Positions 34,299 through 44,661 of a stretch of DNA of 64,000 nucleotides are shown here, piece by piece (position 1 is the first letter of the stretch; each line of letters opens with the position of its first letter). Made by a program: the position numbers and the translations under genes. Source of the DNA: Demequina sp. (GTDB lineage Bacteria > Actinomycetota > Actinomycetes > Actinomycetales > Demequinaceae); the NCBI GenBank assembly GCA_024707205.1, contig JANQAD010000001.1:2197979-2261978 (forward strand), given 5' to 3'. The notes beneath the pieces are model-generated. The model was not told the DNA's origin. It was given only the letters and a program-made list of their open reading frames with translations, and ran no database searches.

Positions 34299-36186
34299 GT
34301 GCGGACGTTTCTGAAACGGCTCAAGACAGCGATTCTGGGGGCGCCAATCGCCACCGAGTCTGCGCGCCCCGTCGCGGTCCGCACGCGCGTCGCGGTAGCC
34401 GTATTCGGCATCGGGATGCTCTCGAGCGTCGCGTACGCGCCCGACGCCGTGATCGACGCCCTCCGCGGCGGCGGGCTCACCTCGGCCGTGCCGTGGATGG
34501 CCGCGGGCGTGGTCCTGCTCATGCTCCTGCTCGGCTTCGCCTACCGCGACAACGTCCGCCAGCGCCACGACGAGCGCGCCGACTACGGCCTCGTGCGCGA
34601 GAAGCTGGGGGCCACCGCCGGTCTCGTCACGGGTGCGGCGCTGCTCGTGGACTACCTCTTCACGGTTGCCGTCTCCGTGGCGGCGCTCGCCCAGTTCGCG
34701 GGATACATGCTGCCGATCTCCCAGCGGCAGGAGACGGCCGTCGGCCTGTTCGTGGTGCTGGTCATGACGCTCCTGTCGCTACGCGGGGTCCGGACGCGGG
34801 CCCGGCTCCTGGTGGTCGTCTCGGCGGCGTTCCTGCTGGTGATCGTGGGGTTGTTCGTCTCCGGCTCCGTGAGTGGCAAGGAGTTCCCCACGGCCGCGCC
34901 CGTGGAGCACGACTCGGCCTGGACCGTCATGATCGCGTTCGCGGGAGCGATCGCCGCGGGCTCCGTGATGATGACCGGCATCGAGTCGCTCGCCGCCTCC
35001 GGCCCATTCCACGAGGCCCCGCAGGGCGTGCGCGCCGGCCGCACGCTGCTCATCGCCGTGGCCGTATCCGCCGCCGCATTCTTCGCGGTCGCGTGGCTCG
35101 TGTGGCACTTCTCGATCTCGGGCTGGGTCGACGGGCCCGCCGTTCTCCAGGTCTCCGACGAGATCTTCTCGAACCGTTGGCCCACCTGGATCATCGCGGT
35201 CGCGAGCATCGCGATCCTGTACGCCGCAGCGTCGGCCGTTTTCCGACGCTTCGCCGGCCTCTCGTCGCTGCTGGCCTCAGACAGCTACCTTCCCCGCCAG
35301 CTGGCCATGCGCAACGACCGCCTCGTCTACCGCGGCGGCGTGCTCACCATCGCCATCGCGTCGGCAGTCGTCGTGCTCGCCGCCGAGGCGAACCTGCAGC
35401 AGCTCATTCACATGTACGTGATCGGCGTCTTCACCTCGATCGTGCTGAGCCAGGTCGCCATGGTGCGGCTGCTGACGGCCAAGGTCGCGCTCGAGACGAA
35501 CCCCCCGCGAGGAACTGCGGCTCCATGCCCTGCGCACGCTCCACGTGGTCGCGGCGGTCGCGGCGGCGGCCGTGTGGCTCGTGGTTGGGGTGTTCAACTT
35601 CCTCAACGGGGCGTGGATCGCCATCAGTTTGATGGTGATCCTTGTCATCGGCATGCGGGCCATTCAGGGTCACTACGCGAAGGTGCGTCAGGAGCTGCGA
35701 ATCCAGCCGCACGACCCCGCCTCCGCGCTGCCGTCGGCGACGCACGGCGTGGTGCTCGTGGCCCAGCTTCACCGGCCCGCCCTGCGCGCGATCGCCTACG
35801 CCAAGGCGAGCAGGCACACCACCCTCACGGCGATCGGCGTGAAGATCGAGGCGCCGGCCGCGCGCGAGCTCCAGCGGCGCTGGACGGAGCTGAAGATCGG
35901 CGTCCCCCTCGTCATCCTCGACTCGCCGTACCGGGACATCGTGGGCCCGGTGATGGAGTACGTGAAGTCCATCCACCGCGAGAGCCCCCGCGACGTCGTC
36001 GTCATGTACGTTCCCGAGTACATCGTGGGCCGCTGGTGGGAGCAGTTCCTCCACAACCGCTCGACGTCGCGCCTGCGCTCGCTCCTGCTGCGCACACCCG
36101 GCGTGGTGGTGGCCGCCGTGCCGTGGCACCTTGAGTCGGCGGCCGACCAGGTCGTGACCTTCGAACCGGAGAGACCCCTTGTCTGA
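34299..36186 (+). CDS. APC-superfamily permease, KimA-like (potassium) with one frameshift at 35501-35506
   Basis: About 628 residues once corrected. The first ~430 residues contain around 11-12 membrane helices of the APC superfamily. A soluble C-terminal domain follows (VVLVAQLHRPALRAIAYAKASR, then GVPLVILDSPYRDIVGPV and WWEQFLHN), an architecture like KimA, the c-di-AMP-regulated K+ symporter of Bacillus. The frame changes at a run of six C (35501-35506); five C restores a continuous protein reading ETNPREELRLHALRTLHVV. Divergence from two trkA genes supports a K+ role, but amino acid transport is not excluded. GTG is likely leaderless (TAGGAT 34285-34290, 8 nt). Confidence 0.8.
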
Positions 36187-37390
36187 TGTGACCCTCGCCG
36201 TCGGCGCGCCAGCGCACGGCGGGCACTGCGTGGCGCGGCACGACGGCCGGGTCGTCTTCGTGCGGCACGCCCTCCCGGGTGAAAGGGTCGTTGCGCGGCT
36301 CACCGAAGCGGAGCCTCGGGCCAGTTACTGGCGGGCCGACGCTGTTGAGATTCTCGACCCGTCTCCAGACCGCGTGCCGCAGGTTTGGCGCGAGGCCGGG
36401 GCCGGGGGAGTGGGCGGCGGAGAGCTTGGTCACGTGTCGCTCGCCGGGCAGTTGGCGTGGAAGCGCGCCGTCTTGGTGGACGCGTTCTCTCGCTTCGCGG
36501 GTCTCGAGTTTCCCGGCGACGTCACTCCGGCGCCAGGGGACGCCGCGCGCGGAGGCCTCGCGTACCGCACGCGCATCTCAGCAGTGGCTGACGCCGAGGG
36601 CAGGGCCGCGATGCACGTGTTCCGCTCGCATGCGCTCCACCGGCTCGCGGCCATGCCCCTGGCGACCGAGCGCGCTCAAGAGGCGCTGCTCGGCCAGCGG
36701 TTCCCCGCGGGCGCCAGGGTCACGATCGCGGACCCGAGCGACGGCGACGTGTTCGTGGCCGTCGACGGTAACCGCTGGCACCTGGGCAAGCGTGATACCA
36801 GGGAGAACGCGCCCCGGCGCGTGCGCGAGCGCGTCAGCGCCGGCGGCGTGGAGCATGCCATGGTCGTCGACGGCACGGGCTTCTGGCAGGTGCACAGGGA
36901 GGCGCCGTCACTGCTCGCGACCCGCGTGGTCGCGCTCGCGGGCGCGGGCGAGAGCGCCCTCGATCTGTATTCGGGCGCTGGCCTGTTGACGCTCGCGCTC
37001 GCGGACCACTTCGAGCGCGTGACCTCCGTGGAGGCGGACGCGGATGCGGTGCGCGCGGCGCGCCGAAACCTGAGCGGCCGCGACAGCGCCACCGTCCTCG
37101 AAGGCGATGTGCGCAAGAGCCTGCGTGCCGGCTTTGGCGACAACAGCGTCGGGCAGGATGCGGTTGCCGTGCTTGACCCGCCGCGCTCGGGCGCGGGGCG
37201 GGAGACGCTCGACGCCCTCGCGGCCCACCGCCCGCGGCGAATCGTGTACGTGGCGTGCGATCCCGTGGCGCTCGCGCGAGACACGGCGCTGCTAGCGGCG
37301 AGCGGGTACGGCCTCACTCACGCCGAGGCGTGGGACCTGTTCCCGATGACCCATCACGTGGAGACGCTTGCGGTGTTCGACCCCCATTAG
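36179..37390 (+). CDS. TRAM-domain SAM-dependent RNA methyltransferase (RumA/TrmA-like)
   Basis: A 403-residue putative 5-methyluridine methyltransferase. An N-terminal TRAM RNA-binding domain (~1-60) is followed by the methyltransferase core: SALDLYSGAGLLTLALA (SAM site), AVLDPPRSGAGRETLDAL and VYVACDPVALARD, whose Cys is the catalytic nucleophile. The CxxxxxCxxC iron-sulfur motif of E. coli RumA is absent. Start TTG 36179, with GGAGAG at 5 nt, overlaps the permease gene by 8 nt. It overlaps the next convergent gene by 77 nt. Confidence 0.88.
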   Translation: MSDVTLAVGAPAHGGHCVARHDGRVVFVRHALPGERVVARLTEAEPRASYWRADAVEILDPSPDRVPQVWREAGAGGVGGGELGHVSLAGQLAWKRAVLVDAFSRFAGLEFPGDVTPAPGDAARGGLAYRTRISAVADAEGRAAMHVFRSHALHRLAAMPLATERAQEALLGQRFPAGARVTIADPSDGDVFVAVDGNRWHLGKRDTRENAPRRVRERVSAGGVEHAMVVDGTGFWQVHREAPSLLATRVVALAGAGESALDLYSGAGLLTLALADHFERVTSVEADADAVRAARRNLSGRDSATVLEGDVRKSLRAGFGDNSVGQDAVAVLDPPRSGAGRETLDALAAHRPRRIVYVACDPVALARDTALLAASGYGLTHAEAWDLFPMTHHVETLAVFDPH

Positions 37391-39785
37391 GCGGCAACGC
37401 CAGCCCGAAGAGGGCGTTGGGGAACTGCGGCTGGCTGTACCAATAGTCGCCGTGGTTGAGCGTCTTGGGCGCGGTGGTGGATCCGACCTTCATCACGAGG
37501 TTCTCGTCTATCCGGACGTTGCGGGCGCCCTCTCCCGCGCCGAGGGTGCACACCGGCTGGCCAAGCGGGTCGGTCATGCGGAACAGATTCACCCAGCGGT
37601 GCTCGAGGAACTCATCCACCTGAGCGAACAGAGTGGGATTGAAGATCCAAGGGAAGAGCCAGCGGTAATGGCTGTCCAGCAGCTGCCCATAGGTGAGCAG
37701 CGAGACGCGCGCCGACTGTTCGGCGGTGAGGCCGCCATACGCCTGCAGGCGCGTGATCGCGGGGACGGCGATGATCGCGCCCTGGCTGTGCGCGCTGACC
37801 ACCACCCTGGTGCCGTCTGACGACTTCACCAGTTCGGCGATGCGGTCGCTGAGCTCCGGGATCGTCGTGTCCGTGTAAGGCGGCGGCGCCCATGGGTGGA
37901 ATTGGCGGGGCCAGAAGTCCACGAGGTCCCAGATGATTCCGACGCCCCTGCGCAGGCCCTGGTCGCGCGAACCCCAGCCCATGTACGCGACCACCGCGGC
38001 GGCCGGGGCCAAGAAGGCGCCTGCGACTGCGAGAACGACGAACCATGTGCTCGCATTCTTGGTGGCCACGTCCCACGTGGTGTTCCAGACCTCGGTGTGC
38101 GCAATCCACGCGTGATAGCCCGCTATTGCCGCCCATGCGAGCGTCAGGACTCCGAAGGCGCCCACCACGACCGCGATGATGCGAGCCCGCAGCCCCTCGA
38201 CAAAGCTTCCGATCGCGACCGCAGCGATGACTGCGGCCACCGCGAACCAGCCGTATTTCGCCCAACTCGCACCCGACTCGAGCGAGGCGAGGGGTCCGCG
38301 CATCTGCTTGTCCGCGTGGGTCATCCATGCGGCCGCGAGGGCCAGGATGACGGTGGCCGCGGCCCCGACGCCAAACACGACGGCGCTCGTGACGATCGCG
38401 CCCCGCGCGTGTTCCACGGTGCTCCGGAGACGCTCGAACCGCTGCACCCCTGTGGGTCCCTTGAGTACGCGCAACTGGGTGAGCAGGATGATGAGCATCA
38501 CGGAAACGGACACGAAGCCAACCATGGCGATCGAGCGCGCCATGGCGCCAAGGATTGGGTCCACCGGAAGGGTCAGGTTTCCGTTGAGCCACCGCGTGGT
38601 GATGAGCTCCAGCCCCACGATTCCGGTGACCGCGGTTCCAAATCCGATCACCGTGAACGCGCCCGCGTGGAGACGTGCAACGGCGGGACCACCGGAAGGG
38701 CCGATGGCGTACTGCGCGGCCACGAGCACAGTCACGGCCGCCCAGATGCACGCCGCGGAGAACGCGACGGCACGCAGCGCCCCATCGGTGAGGGCGGCCG
38801 GTGTGGTGGCCGCCGGCTCGGTCGCAAGCAGCCAAACGACGGAAATCGCGGCGAGCGGAAGCGCGGTCCATCGGACCATGCGCAGCACTGTTCTTCCCCA
38901 GCCTCCCGCGCCCAGGAACGCGACGAGGCCCATGAGGCCGATCGCGATGCTCGCCACGGCGACCCAGCGCGCGCCATCGAACTGGCTCCCGAGCGCGTAG
39001 TCGATGAGGATCGCTGCGGTAGCGATCGACAGCGCCCAGTGGATCCCTGAGAGTCGCTTGGTGACGTCGGTGATCTGCCACAGTCGCGAGACGTCAAAGC
39101 TCTCGAGTGGCGCGCGCGCCACGGCGCCCGACGCCATCGCGGTGGACGCCGCCGCGCTCATGGCGCCCGCCGTCGGCATCTTCGCTCGTCTCCTCGCGGA
39201 CCACACCCAAGCGGCGCTCACGAACACGACGCCCGCGAGAGCGAGCTTGCCCTGCGCCGCTCCGTCGTCCTCGAAGGGCCAGTGGAAGCGGTGCGCGGCG
39301 AAGCGAACGGCGGTGGTGGCAATCCACACTGCGCCCGCCGTGACAAGGAGCGTGAGGCACGCCGCGAGAAGGCGAGACGTGAGTGCGTGCCAGGCCACCC
39401 GTCGGGCCATGGGAGGAGGGCCCCCCTCCTCACCGAGCGGTGGGTGCGTTGGGGCGGGGTCGTCGCCGATGCGAACTCCTGGGGCCATCCACCCGGCCAC
39501 GTTGACGAGGCTGAAGGGGAGCAGCAGCAGGCGCAAGGCGGAGGTGATCCTGGTACCGGACGTGAGGCCGCCCCAGGCGTAGCCCTCGCGCACCCCCGGC
39601 GACTCTGCGTTGAGGGGCCTGTCTCCGGGGTCGTGGCGATAGAAGCCCGCGATGGCCGTTCCCGCCACGAGCGTGGGCGTCTGCTTGATGAGCGCCTCTG
39701 GAGGCGTGCCAGAGACGCCGTGGACGCGCAACTCAACCACGCCGTCGGGCACCCCGACGGGGCGGTAGTCCGATATCCCCGCCAT
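37314..39785 (-). CDS. Polytopic membrane protein with split alpha/beta-hydrolase fold
   Basis: An 823-residue protein. The N-terminus has VELRVHGVSGTPPE (~17-30), which looks like the first strand and oxyanion HG of an alpha/beta hydrolase. About 13 membrane helices follow (~90-590). The C-terminal ~200 residues contain VVVSAHSQGAIIAVPAI, a nucleophile elbow with Ser667, and a late His (TLNHGDYW). If both parts form one fold, a ~500-residue membrane domain is inserted between them. I know no characterised homologue; lipase or esterase activity at the membrane is inference. ATG is likely leaderless (TACTTT 39792-39797, minus strand, 6 nt). The last 77 nt overlap the convergent methyltransferase gene. 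Confidence 0.75.
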   Translation of the reverse strand: MAGISDYRPVGVPDGVVELRVHGVSGTPPEALIKQTPTLVAGTAIAGFYRHDPGDRPLNAESPGVREGYAWGGLTSGTRITSALRLLLLPFSLVNVAGWMAPGVRIGDDPAPTHPPLGEEGGPPPMARRVAWHALTSRLLAACLTLLVTAGAVWIATTAVRFAAHRFHWPFEDDGAAQGKLALAGVVFVSAAWVWSARRRAKMPTAGAMSAAASTAMASGAVARAPLESFDVSRLWQITDVTKRLSGIHWALSIATAAILIDYALGSQFDGARWVAVASIAIGLMGLVAFLGAGGWGRTVLRMVRWTALPLAAISVVWLLATEPAATTPAALTDGALRAVAFSAACIWAAVTVLVAAQYAIGPSGGPAVARLHAGAFTVIGFGTAVTGIVGLELITTRWLNGNLTLPVDPILGAMARSIAMVGFVSVSVMLIILLTQLRVLKGPTGVQRFERLRSTVEHARGAIVTSAVVFGVGAAATVILALAAAWMTHADKQMRGPLASLESGASWAKYGWFAVAAVIAAVAIGSFVEGLRARIIAVVVGAFGVLTLAWAAIAGYHAWIAHTEVWNTTWDVATKNASTWFVVLAVAGAFLAPAAAVVAYMGWGSRDQGLRRGVGIIWDLVDFWPRQFHPWAPPPYTDTTIPELSDRIAELVKSSDGTRVVVSAHSQGAIIAVPAITRLQAYGGLTAEQSARVSLLTYGQLLDSHYRWLFPWIFNPTLFAQVDEFLEHRWVNLFRMTDPLGQPVCTLGAGEGARNVRIDENLVMKVGSTTAPKTLNHGDYWYSQPQFPNALFGLALPPNGGRTPQASPRDGSSGTGPTPRRE

Positions 39786-39869
39786 GACGGGAAAGTACCA
39801 GTTTGGGGCGATTCGCGCGCGCGGTGTCTCGCGAGGTTTCGCGCCGAATTCGGGGGTGCCGACGGCCGA

Positions 39870-39904
39870 TAGAATGGGACCTCATAAGCGAAGAGGAGCC
39901 GACG
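39870..39904 (+). promoter_or_regulatory. Aconitase leader with -10 candidate and ribosome site
   Basis: TAGAAT (39870-39875) is a good -10; no convincing -35 is at 16-18 bp. AGAGGAG (39892-39898) lies 6 nt before the ATG at 39905. The implied 5' leader is about 24 nt, so aconitase is not leaderless. Confidence 0.4.
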
Positions 39905-42601
39905 ATGAGCGTGAATTCCCTGGGGGCTAAGGCCAACCTTGAGGTTGAGGGCCAGACCTACGAGATCTACCGGCTGGACGCCGTACCCGGCCTCGAGAAG
40001 CTTCCGTATTCGCTGAAGATCCTCGCCGAGGCGCTCCTGCGCACCGAGGACGGCCTCAACATCACCGCCGAGCACGTGCGCGCGCTCGCAAACTGGGACG
40101 CAGACGCCGAGCCGGACACCGAGATTCAGTTCACCCCCGCTCGCGTCGTCATGCAGGACTTCACCGGTGTGCCCTGTGTGGTGGACCTCGCCACGATGCG
40201 CGAGGCCGTCGCGGAGCTCGGCGGAGACCCGGCGGTCATCAACCCGCTCGCGCCGGCTGAGATGGTCATCGACCACTCCGTCGTGATCGACGTGTTCGGT
40301 CGCCGCGACGCGCTTCAGCTCAACACGGACCTCGAGTACGTGCGCAACCGCGAGCGCTATCAGTTCCTGCGCTGGGGCCAGACGGCGTTCGACAACTTCA
40401 AGGTGGTGCCCCCGGGCACGGGAATCGTGCACCAGGTCAACCTCGAGTACCTCGCGCGCACGGTGATGACCAAGACCGTTGGCGATGTGACCCAGGCGTA
40501 TCCGGACTCGTGCGTTGGCACCGACTCGCACACGACCATGATCAACGGCCTTGGCGTGCTCGGTTGGGGCGTTGGCGGCATCGAGGCGGAGGCAGCCATG
40601 CTCGGCCAGCCGGTGTCGATGCTCATCCCGCGGGTGGTCGGCTTCAAGCTCTCGGGCTCGATTCCGGCCGGCGCCACGGCGACCGACGTTGTGCTCACGA
40701 TCACCGAGATGCTCCGCCAGCACGGCGTGGTCGGCAAGTTCGTTGAGTTCTACGGCGACGGCGTTGGCGCCGTGCCGCTCGCGAACCGCGCCACGATCGG
40801 CAACATGTCTCCGGAGTTCGGATCGACGGCGGCGATCTTCCCGATCGACGAGGTCACGGTCGACTACCTGCGACTCACGGGCCGCACGCCCCACCAGGTG
40901 GCGCTCGTCGAGGCCTACGCGAGGGAGCAGGGGCTCTGGCACGACCCGTCGGCCGCCAACTATGTGGAGCCGCGCTTCAGCGAGTACCTCGAGCTGGACC
41001 TCTCGACCGTGGTGCCGTCGATCGCCGGCCCCAAGCGCCCCCAGGACCGGGTGGCGCTCACCGAATCGAAGCCCGCATTCGAGAAAGCGATCTCGCAGGT
41101 GCGCACGGGTGACGCCCGCGACACCACCTACGTGGACGAGAACGGCGCCAGCGTGCCGCTCAAGGACGGCGACGTGGTGATCGCCTCGATCACGTCCTGC
41201 ACCAACACGTCGAACCCGTCCGTGATGCTCGCGGCCGCGCTGCTCGCTCGCAACGCCAACGCTCGCGGGCTCACGTCCAAGCCGTGGGTGAAGACCTCGA
41301 TGGCGCCCGGATCCCAGGTGGTCACCGAGTACTACGAGAAGGCAGGCCTCTGGCCGGACCTCGAGGCGCTCGGCTTCCACCTCGTCGGTTACGGCTGCAC
41401 CACGTGCATCGGCAACTCCGGGCCGCTGCCGGAGCCGGTGAGCGCCGCCGTCAACGGGCACGACCTCACCGTCGTGTCCGTGCTGTCCGGCAACCGCAAC
41501 TTCGAGGGCCGCATCAACCCGGACGTGAAGATGAACTACCTGGCATCACCGCCTTTGGTCATCGCCTACGCGCTCGCGGGCACGATGGATCACGACTTCG
41601 CCACGGAGCCCCTTGGCAAGGACTCGCAGGGCAACGACGTGTACCTCAAGGACATCTGGCCCGACCCCACTGAGGTCGAGTCGATCGTCCGCTCCGCGAT
41701 CACCGAGGAGATGTTCGAGTCCAACTACGCAGAAGTGTTCGCGGGCGACGATCGCTGGCGCGGGCTCGACACCCCCGACGGCAAGACCTTCGCTTGGGAC
41801 GACGCCTCGACCTACGTGCGCAAGCCCCCGTACTTCGAGGGAATGGGCCTGGAGCCCGAGCCGGTCAAGGACATCACGGGCGCCAGGGTGCTCGCGCTGC
41901 TCGGCGATTCCGTGACCACGGACCACATCTCTCCGGCAGGCTCCATCAAGCCCGACAGCCCGGCCGGTCGCTACCTGGCAGAGCACGGCGTGGAGCGTCG
42001 TGACTTCAACTCCTATGGCTCGCGCCGTGGCAACCACGAGGTGATGATCCGCGGCACGTTCGCGAACATCCGCCTGCGCAACCAGCTCCTTGCGGACGAG
42101 AACGATGGCGCCGGCATCGAGGGTGGCTTCACGCGGAATCTGCTCACCGGCGAGGTGGACTCGATCTACGACGCCGCGGTCGCCTATCAGGACGCCGGCA
42201 TTCCTCTCGTGGTCATCGCGGGCAAGGAGTACGGCTCCGGCTCTTCCCGCGACTGGGCAGCGAAGGGCACGAGCCTGCTCGGCGTTCGCGCGGTCATCAC
42301 CGAGAGCTTCGAGCGCATTCACCGCTCGAACCTCATCGGCATGGGCGTGATTCCGCTCGAGTTCCCCGCGGGCGCGAGCGCCGCGTCGCTCTGCCTGGAC
42401 GGCACCGAGACGTTCGACATCGCGGGGATCGCGGCCTTCAGCAACGGCGAGCACCCCAAGTCGCTGACGGTCCGCGCCACCAAGGCGGATGGCTCGGTCG
42501 TCGAGTTCGAGGCCACGGTGCGCATCGACACGCCCGGCGAGGCCGACTACTTCCGCAACGGCGGCATCCTGCAGTACGTTCTGCGGTCTCTGGTCGCCTA
42601 A
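39905..42601 (+). CDS. acnA: Aconitate hydratase A
   Basis: An 898-residue aconitase/IRP1-type enzyme that interconverts citrate and isocitrate in the TCA cycle. The [4Fe-4S] ligands are in [13 protein letters not shown] and [35 protein letters not shown] and the C-terminal swivel domain with [10 protein letters not shown] are present; length matches the family. ATG 39905 is preceded by a strong AGAGGAG. The next gene (dxs) begins 58 nt after its stop with an exact 11-mer motif copy (42607-42617) between. Confidence 0.96.
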   Translation: MSVNSLGAKANLEVEGQTYEIYRLDAVPGLEKLPYSLKILAEALLRTEDGLNITAEHVRALANWDADAEPDTEIQFTPARVVMQDFTGVPCVVDLATMREAVAELGGDPAVINPLAPAEMVIDHSVVIDVFGRRDALQLNTDLEYVRNRERYQFLRWGQTAFDNFKVVPPGTGIVHQVNLEYLARTVMTKTVGDVTQAYPDSCVGTDSHTTMINGLGVLGWGVGGIEAEAAMLGQPVSMLIPRVVGFKLSGSIPAGATATDVVLTITEMLRQHGVVGKFVEFYGDGVGAVPLANRATIGNMSPEFGSTAAIFPIDEVTVDYLRLTGRTPHQVALVEAYAREQGLWHDPSAANYVEPRFSEYLELDLSTVVPSIAGPKRPQDRVALTESKPAFEKAISQVRTGDARDTTYVDENGASVPLKDGDVVIASITSCTNTSNPSVMLAAALLARNANARGLTSKPWVKTSMAPGSQVVTEYYEKAGLWPDLEALGFHLVGYGCTTCIGNSGPLPEPVSAAVNGHDLTVVSVLSGNRNFEGRINPDVKMNYLASPPLVIAYALAGTMDHDFATEPLGKDSQGNDVYLKDIWPDPTEVESIVRSAITEEMFESNYAEVFAGDDRWRGLDTPDGKTFAWDDASTYVRKPPYFEGMGLEPEPVKDITGARVLALLGDSVTTDHISPAGSIKPDSPAGRYLAEHGVERRDFNSYGSRRGNHEVMIRGTFANIRLRNQLLADENDGAGIEGGFTRNLLTGEVDSIYDAAVAYQDAGIPLVVIAGKEYGSGSSRDWAAKGTSLLGVRAVITESFERIHRSNLIGMGVIPLEFPAGASAASLCLDGTETFDIAGIAAFSNGEHPKSLTVRATKADGSVVEFEATVRIDTPGEADYFRNGGILQYVLRSLVA

Positions 42602-42659
42602 TTCAGGCCCGACGCTGTGGCCAGTTACAGTGGTGATTGGCCGTAACGAAGGAGTGGGT

Positions 42660-44519
42660 TTGCTGGAGCGCATCGGGTCCCCGGATGACGTGAGGGCGCT
42701 CTCGCTCGAGGAGTGCGATGCGCTCGCGGGCGAGATCCGCGACTACCTCGTTGACTCCGTCTCGCGCACGGGCGGGCACTTGGGGCCGAACCTCGGCGTC
42801 GTGGAACTCACGCTCGGCCTGCACCGCGTGTTCGAGTCCCCGCGGGACACGATCGTCTTCGACACGGGCCACCAGGCGTACGTCCACAAGCTCATCACGG
42901 GACGCTCCGACTTCTCGTCCCTGCGTTCTCGCGGCGGGATCTCCGGCTACCCGGCTCGCGCGGAGAGCGACCACGACGTCGTCGAGAACTCGCACGCCTC
43001 CACTGCGTTGTCCTGGGCCGCCGGCATCGGCCGCGGCCGCACCCTGCGTGGGGAGACGGACCGCCACACGGTCGCCGTGATCGGCGACGGGGCCCTCACC
43101 GGGGGAATGGCGTGGGAAGCGCTGAACTCGCTGGCAGCGTCGGACGACAAGGTCGTGATCGTCATCAACGACAACGGCCGCTCGTATGCGCCGACGATCG
43201 GCGGGCTCGCCCGCAGGCTCGACACCATTCGCACGGACCCGCGCTACGAGCAGTTCCTCGGGTGGGGCAAGCGCACGTTCCAGGACAAGGGGCGGTTCCG
43301 CGCCTTCACCTACGAGAGCGTGATGCACGGCAAGCGCGCCCTCAAGGGACTCATCGGTCCCGACGGCGTGTTCGCGGACCTGGGCCTCAAATACATGGGT
43401 CCGGTGGACGGCCACAACCTCGCTCAGGTGGAGGAGGCGCTGCGTCAGGCCAAGATGTATGGCGGCCCGGTCATCGTCCACGTGCTTACCGAGAAGGGCC
43501 GCGGGTACACGCCAGCGGAGGAGGACGACGCCGACCGCTTCCACGCCGTGGGCAAGATCCATCCGGAGACCGGCCTGCCGATCGAGCCGTCTCGCTTTGG
43601 CTGGACCAGCGTCTTCGCGGACGAGATGGTGACGGCGGGCGGGGAGCGTGACGACCTCGTGGCCATCACCGCGGCGATGCTTGAGCCCGTGGGCTTTGGG
43701 CCGTTCGCGCGCGAACATCCGGAACGGGTGATCGACGTCGGCATCGCGGAGCAGCACGCGGTGACCTCCGCGGCGGGTCTCGCGTACGCGGGAATGCACC
43801 CGGTGGTCGCCGTCTACGCGACCTTCCTCAATAGGGCATTCGACCAGGTGCTCATGGATGTGGCGCTACACCACGCGGGCGTGACCTTCATGCTCGACCG
43901 TGCGGGGATCACGGGCGACGACGGGGCGAGCCACAACGGCATGTGGGACATGGCGCTGCTTCGCCACGTCCCGGGCCTGCGCCTGGCGGCCCCGCGAGAC
44001 GAGCCGACGCTGCGGGCGGCCTTCCGGGAGGCGATCTGCATTGAGGATGCGCCAACAGTGGTGCGCTACCCCAAGGGCGCGCTTGGCGACCCCGTGCCCG
44101 CGATCCGCCGCGAAGGGGGGCTCGACGTTCTCGCGGAGCATGGCGCGGGACGCGACGCGGTAGTCCTGGGCCTGGGTCCCATGGCGGTGACGGCGATCGA
44201 CGTGGCTGGCAAGCTCGCCGCCGAGGGCTTCGACGCGATCGCGGCCACGGCGACGTGGGTGCACCCGGTCCCGGAGGGTCTTGTCTCCCTCATCAACGGC
44301 GCGCGCCTGGTCATCACCGTGGAGGACGGCCTGGCAGACGCGGGAATCGGCGAAGAGTGGGCTGCCTATGCCCGCGAGGCGGGCGTCGAGGCCGAGTTCC
44401 GACACTTCGGCGTGCCGCGCCGCTTCCTCGAGCACGCGTCCAGGGCCCAGATCATTGGCGAGGTGGGGCTGGACGCCGCAGCGATCGCCGACTCGGCCAC
44501 CGCGGCGCTGAACGCGTAA
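42660..44519 (+). CDS. dxs: 1-deoxy-D-xylulose-5-phosphate synthase
   Basis: A 619-residue thiamine-diphosphate enzyme that joins pyruvate and glyceraldehyde 3-phosphate, the first step of the MEP isoprenoid pathway feeding the polyprenyl synthase. SRTGGHLGPNLGVVELT and HQAYVHKLITGR mark the N-terminus, GDGALTGGMAWEALN (GDG...N) binds ThDP, and the transketolase Pyr domain (GIAEQHAVTSAAGLA) follows. Start TTG 42660 with AAGGAG at 5 nt fits the Dxs N-terminus; a GTG at 42654 would sit on the ribosome site. Confidence 0.95.
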   Translation: MLERIGSPDDVRALSLEECDALAGEIRDYLVDSVSRTGGHLGPNLGVVELTLGLHRVFESPRDTIVFDTGHQAYVHKLITGRSDFSSLRSRGGISGYPARAESDHDVVENSHASTALSWAAGIGRGRTLRGETDRHTVAVIGDGALTGGMAWEALNSLAASDDKVVIVINDNGRSYAPTIGGLARRLDTIRTDPRYEQFLGWGKRTFQDKGRFRAFTYESVMHGKRALKGLIGPDGVFADLGLKYMGPVDGHNLAQVEEALRQAKMYGGPVIVHVLTEKGRGYTPAEEDDADRFHAVGKIHPETGLPIEPSRFGWTSVFADEMVTAGGERDDLVAITAAMLEPVGFGPFAREHPERVIDVGIAEQHAVTSAAGLAYAGMHPVVAVYATFLNRAFDQVLMDVALHHAGVTFMLDRAGITGDDGASHNGMWDMALLRHVPGLRLAAPRDEPTLRAAFREAICIEDAPTVVRYPKGALGDPVPAIRREGGLDVLAEHGAGRDAVVLGLGPMAVTAIDVAGKLAAEGFDAIAATATWVHPVPEGLVSLINGARLVITVEDGLADAGIGEEWAAYAREAGVEAEFRHFGVPRRFLEHASRAQIIGEVGLDAAAIADSATAALNA

Positions 44520-44531
44520 GTCCCAAGTCAC

Positions 44532-44653
44532 CCTGCGCGGAGTCGCAGGCCTCAGCCGGAATGGGTCGTGGTAGTCGCGAAAGCGCGATTTCGCGACCAC
44601 CAGAGCCCATTCCAAGCGGTGCCAGATTCTGCGACTCGCTGCGCTCGCGCAGG
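44532..44653. terminator. Long nested hairpin between convergent dxs and RNase D genes
   Basis: Four successive arm pairs are visible: CCTGCGCG (44532-44539) with CGCGCAGG (44646-44653); GAGTCGCAG (44540-44548) with CTGCGACTC (44629-44637); GGAATGGG (44558-44565) with CCCATTCC (44606-44613); and GTCGCGAAA (44574-44582) with TTTCGCGAC (44589-44597) around GCGCGA. The structure fills almost the whole 142-bp gap. A bidirectional terminator is the simplest role, though four stacked stems exceed what termination needs. Confidence 0.7.
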
Positions 44654-44661
44654 ATGACCTG

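Noticed and set aside
39218-41461. 747-codon minus-strand open frame across the aconitase start
   Set aside because: It spans two real genes in opposite orientations and shows no domain; aconitase motifs are unambiguous on the plus strand.
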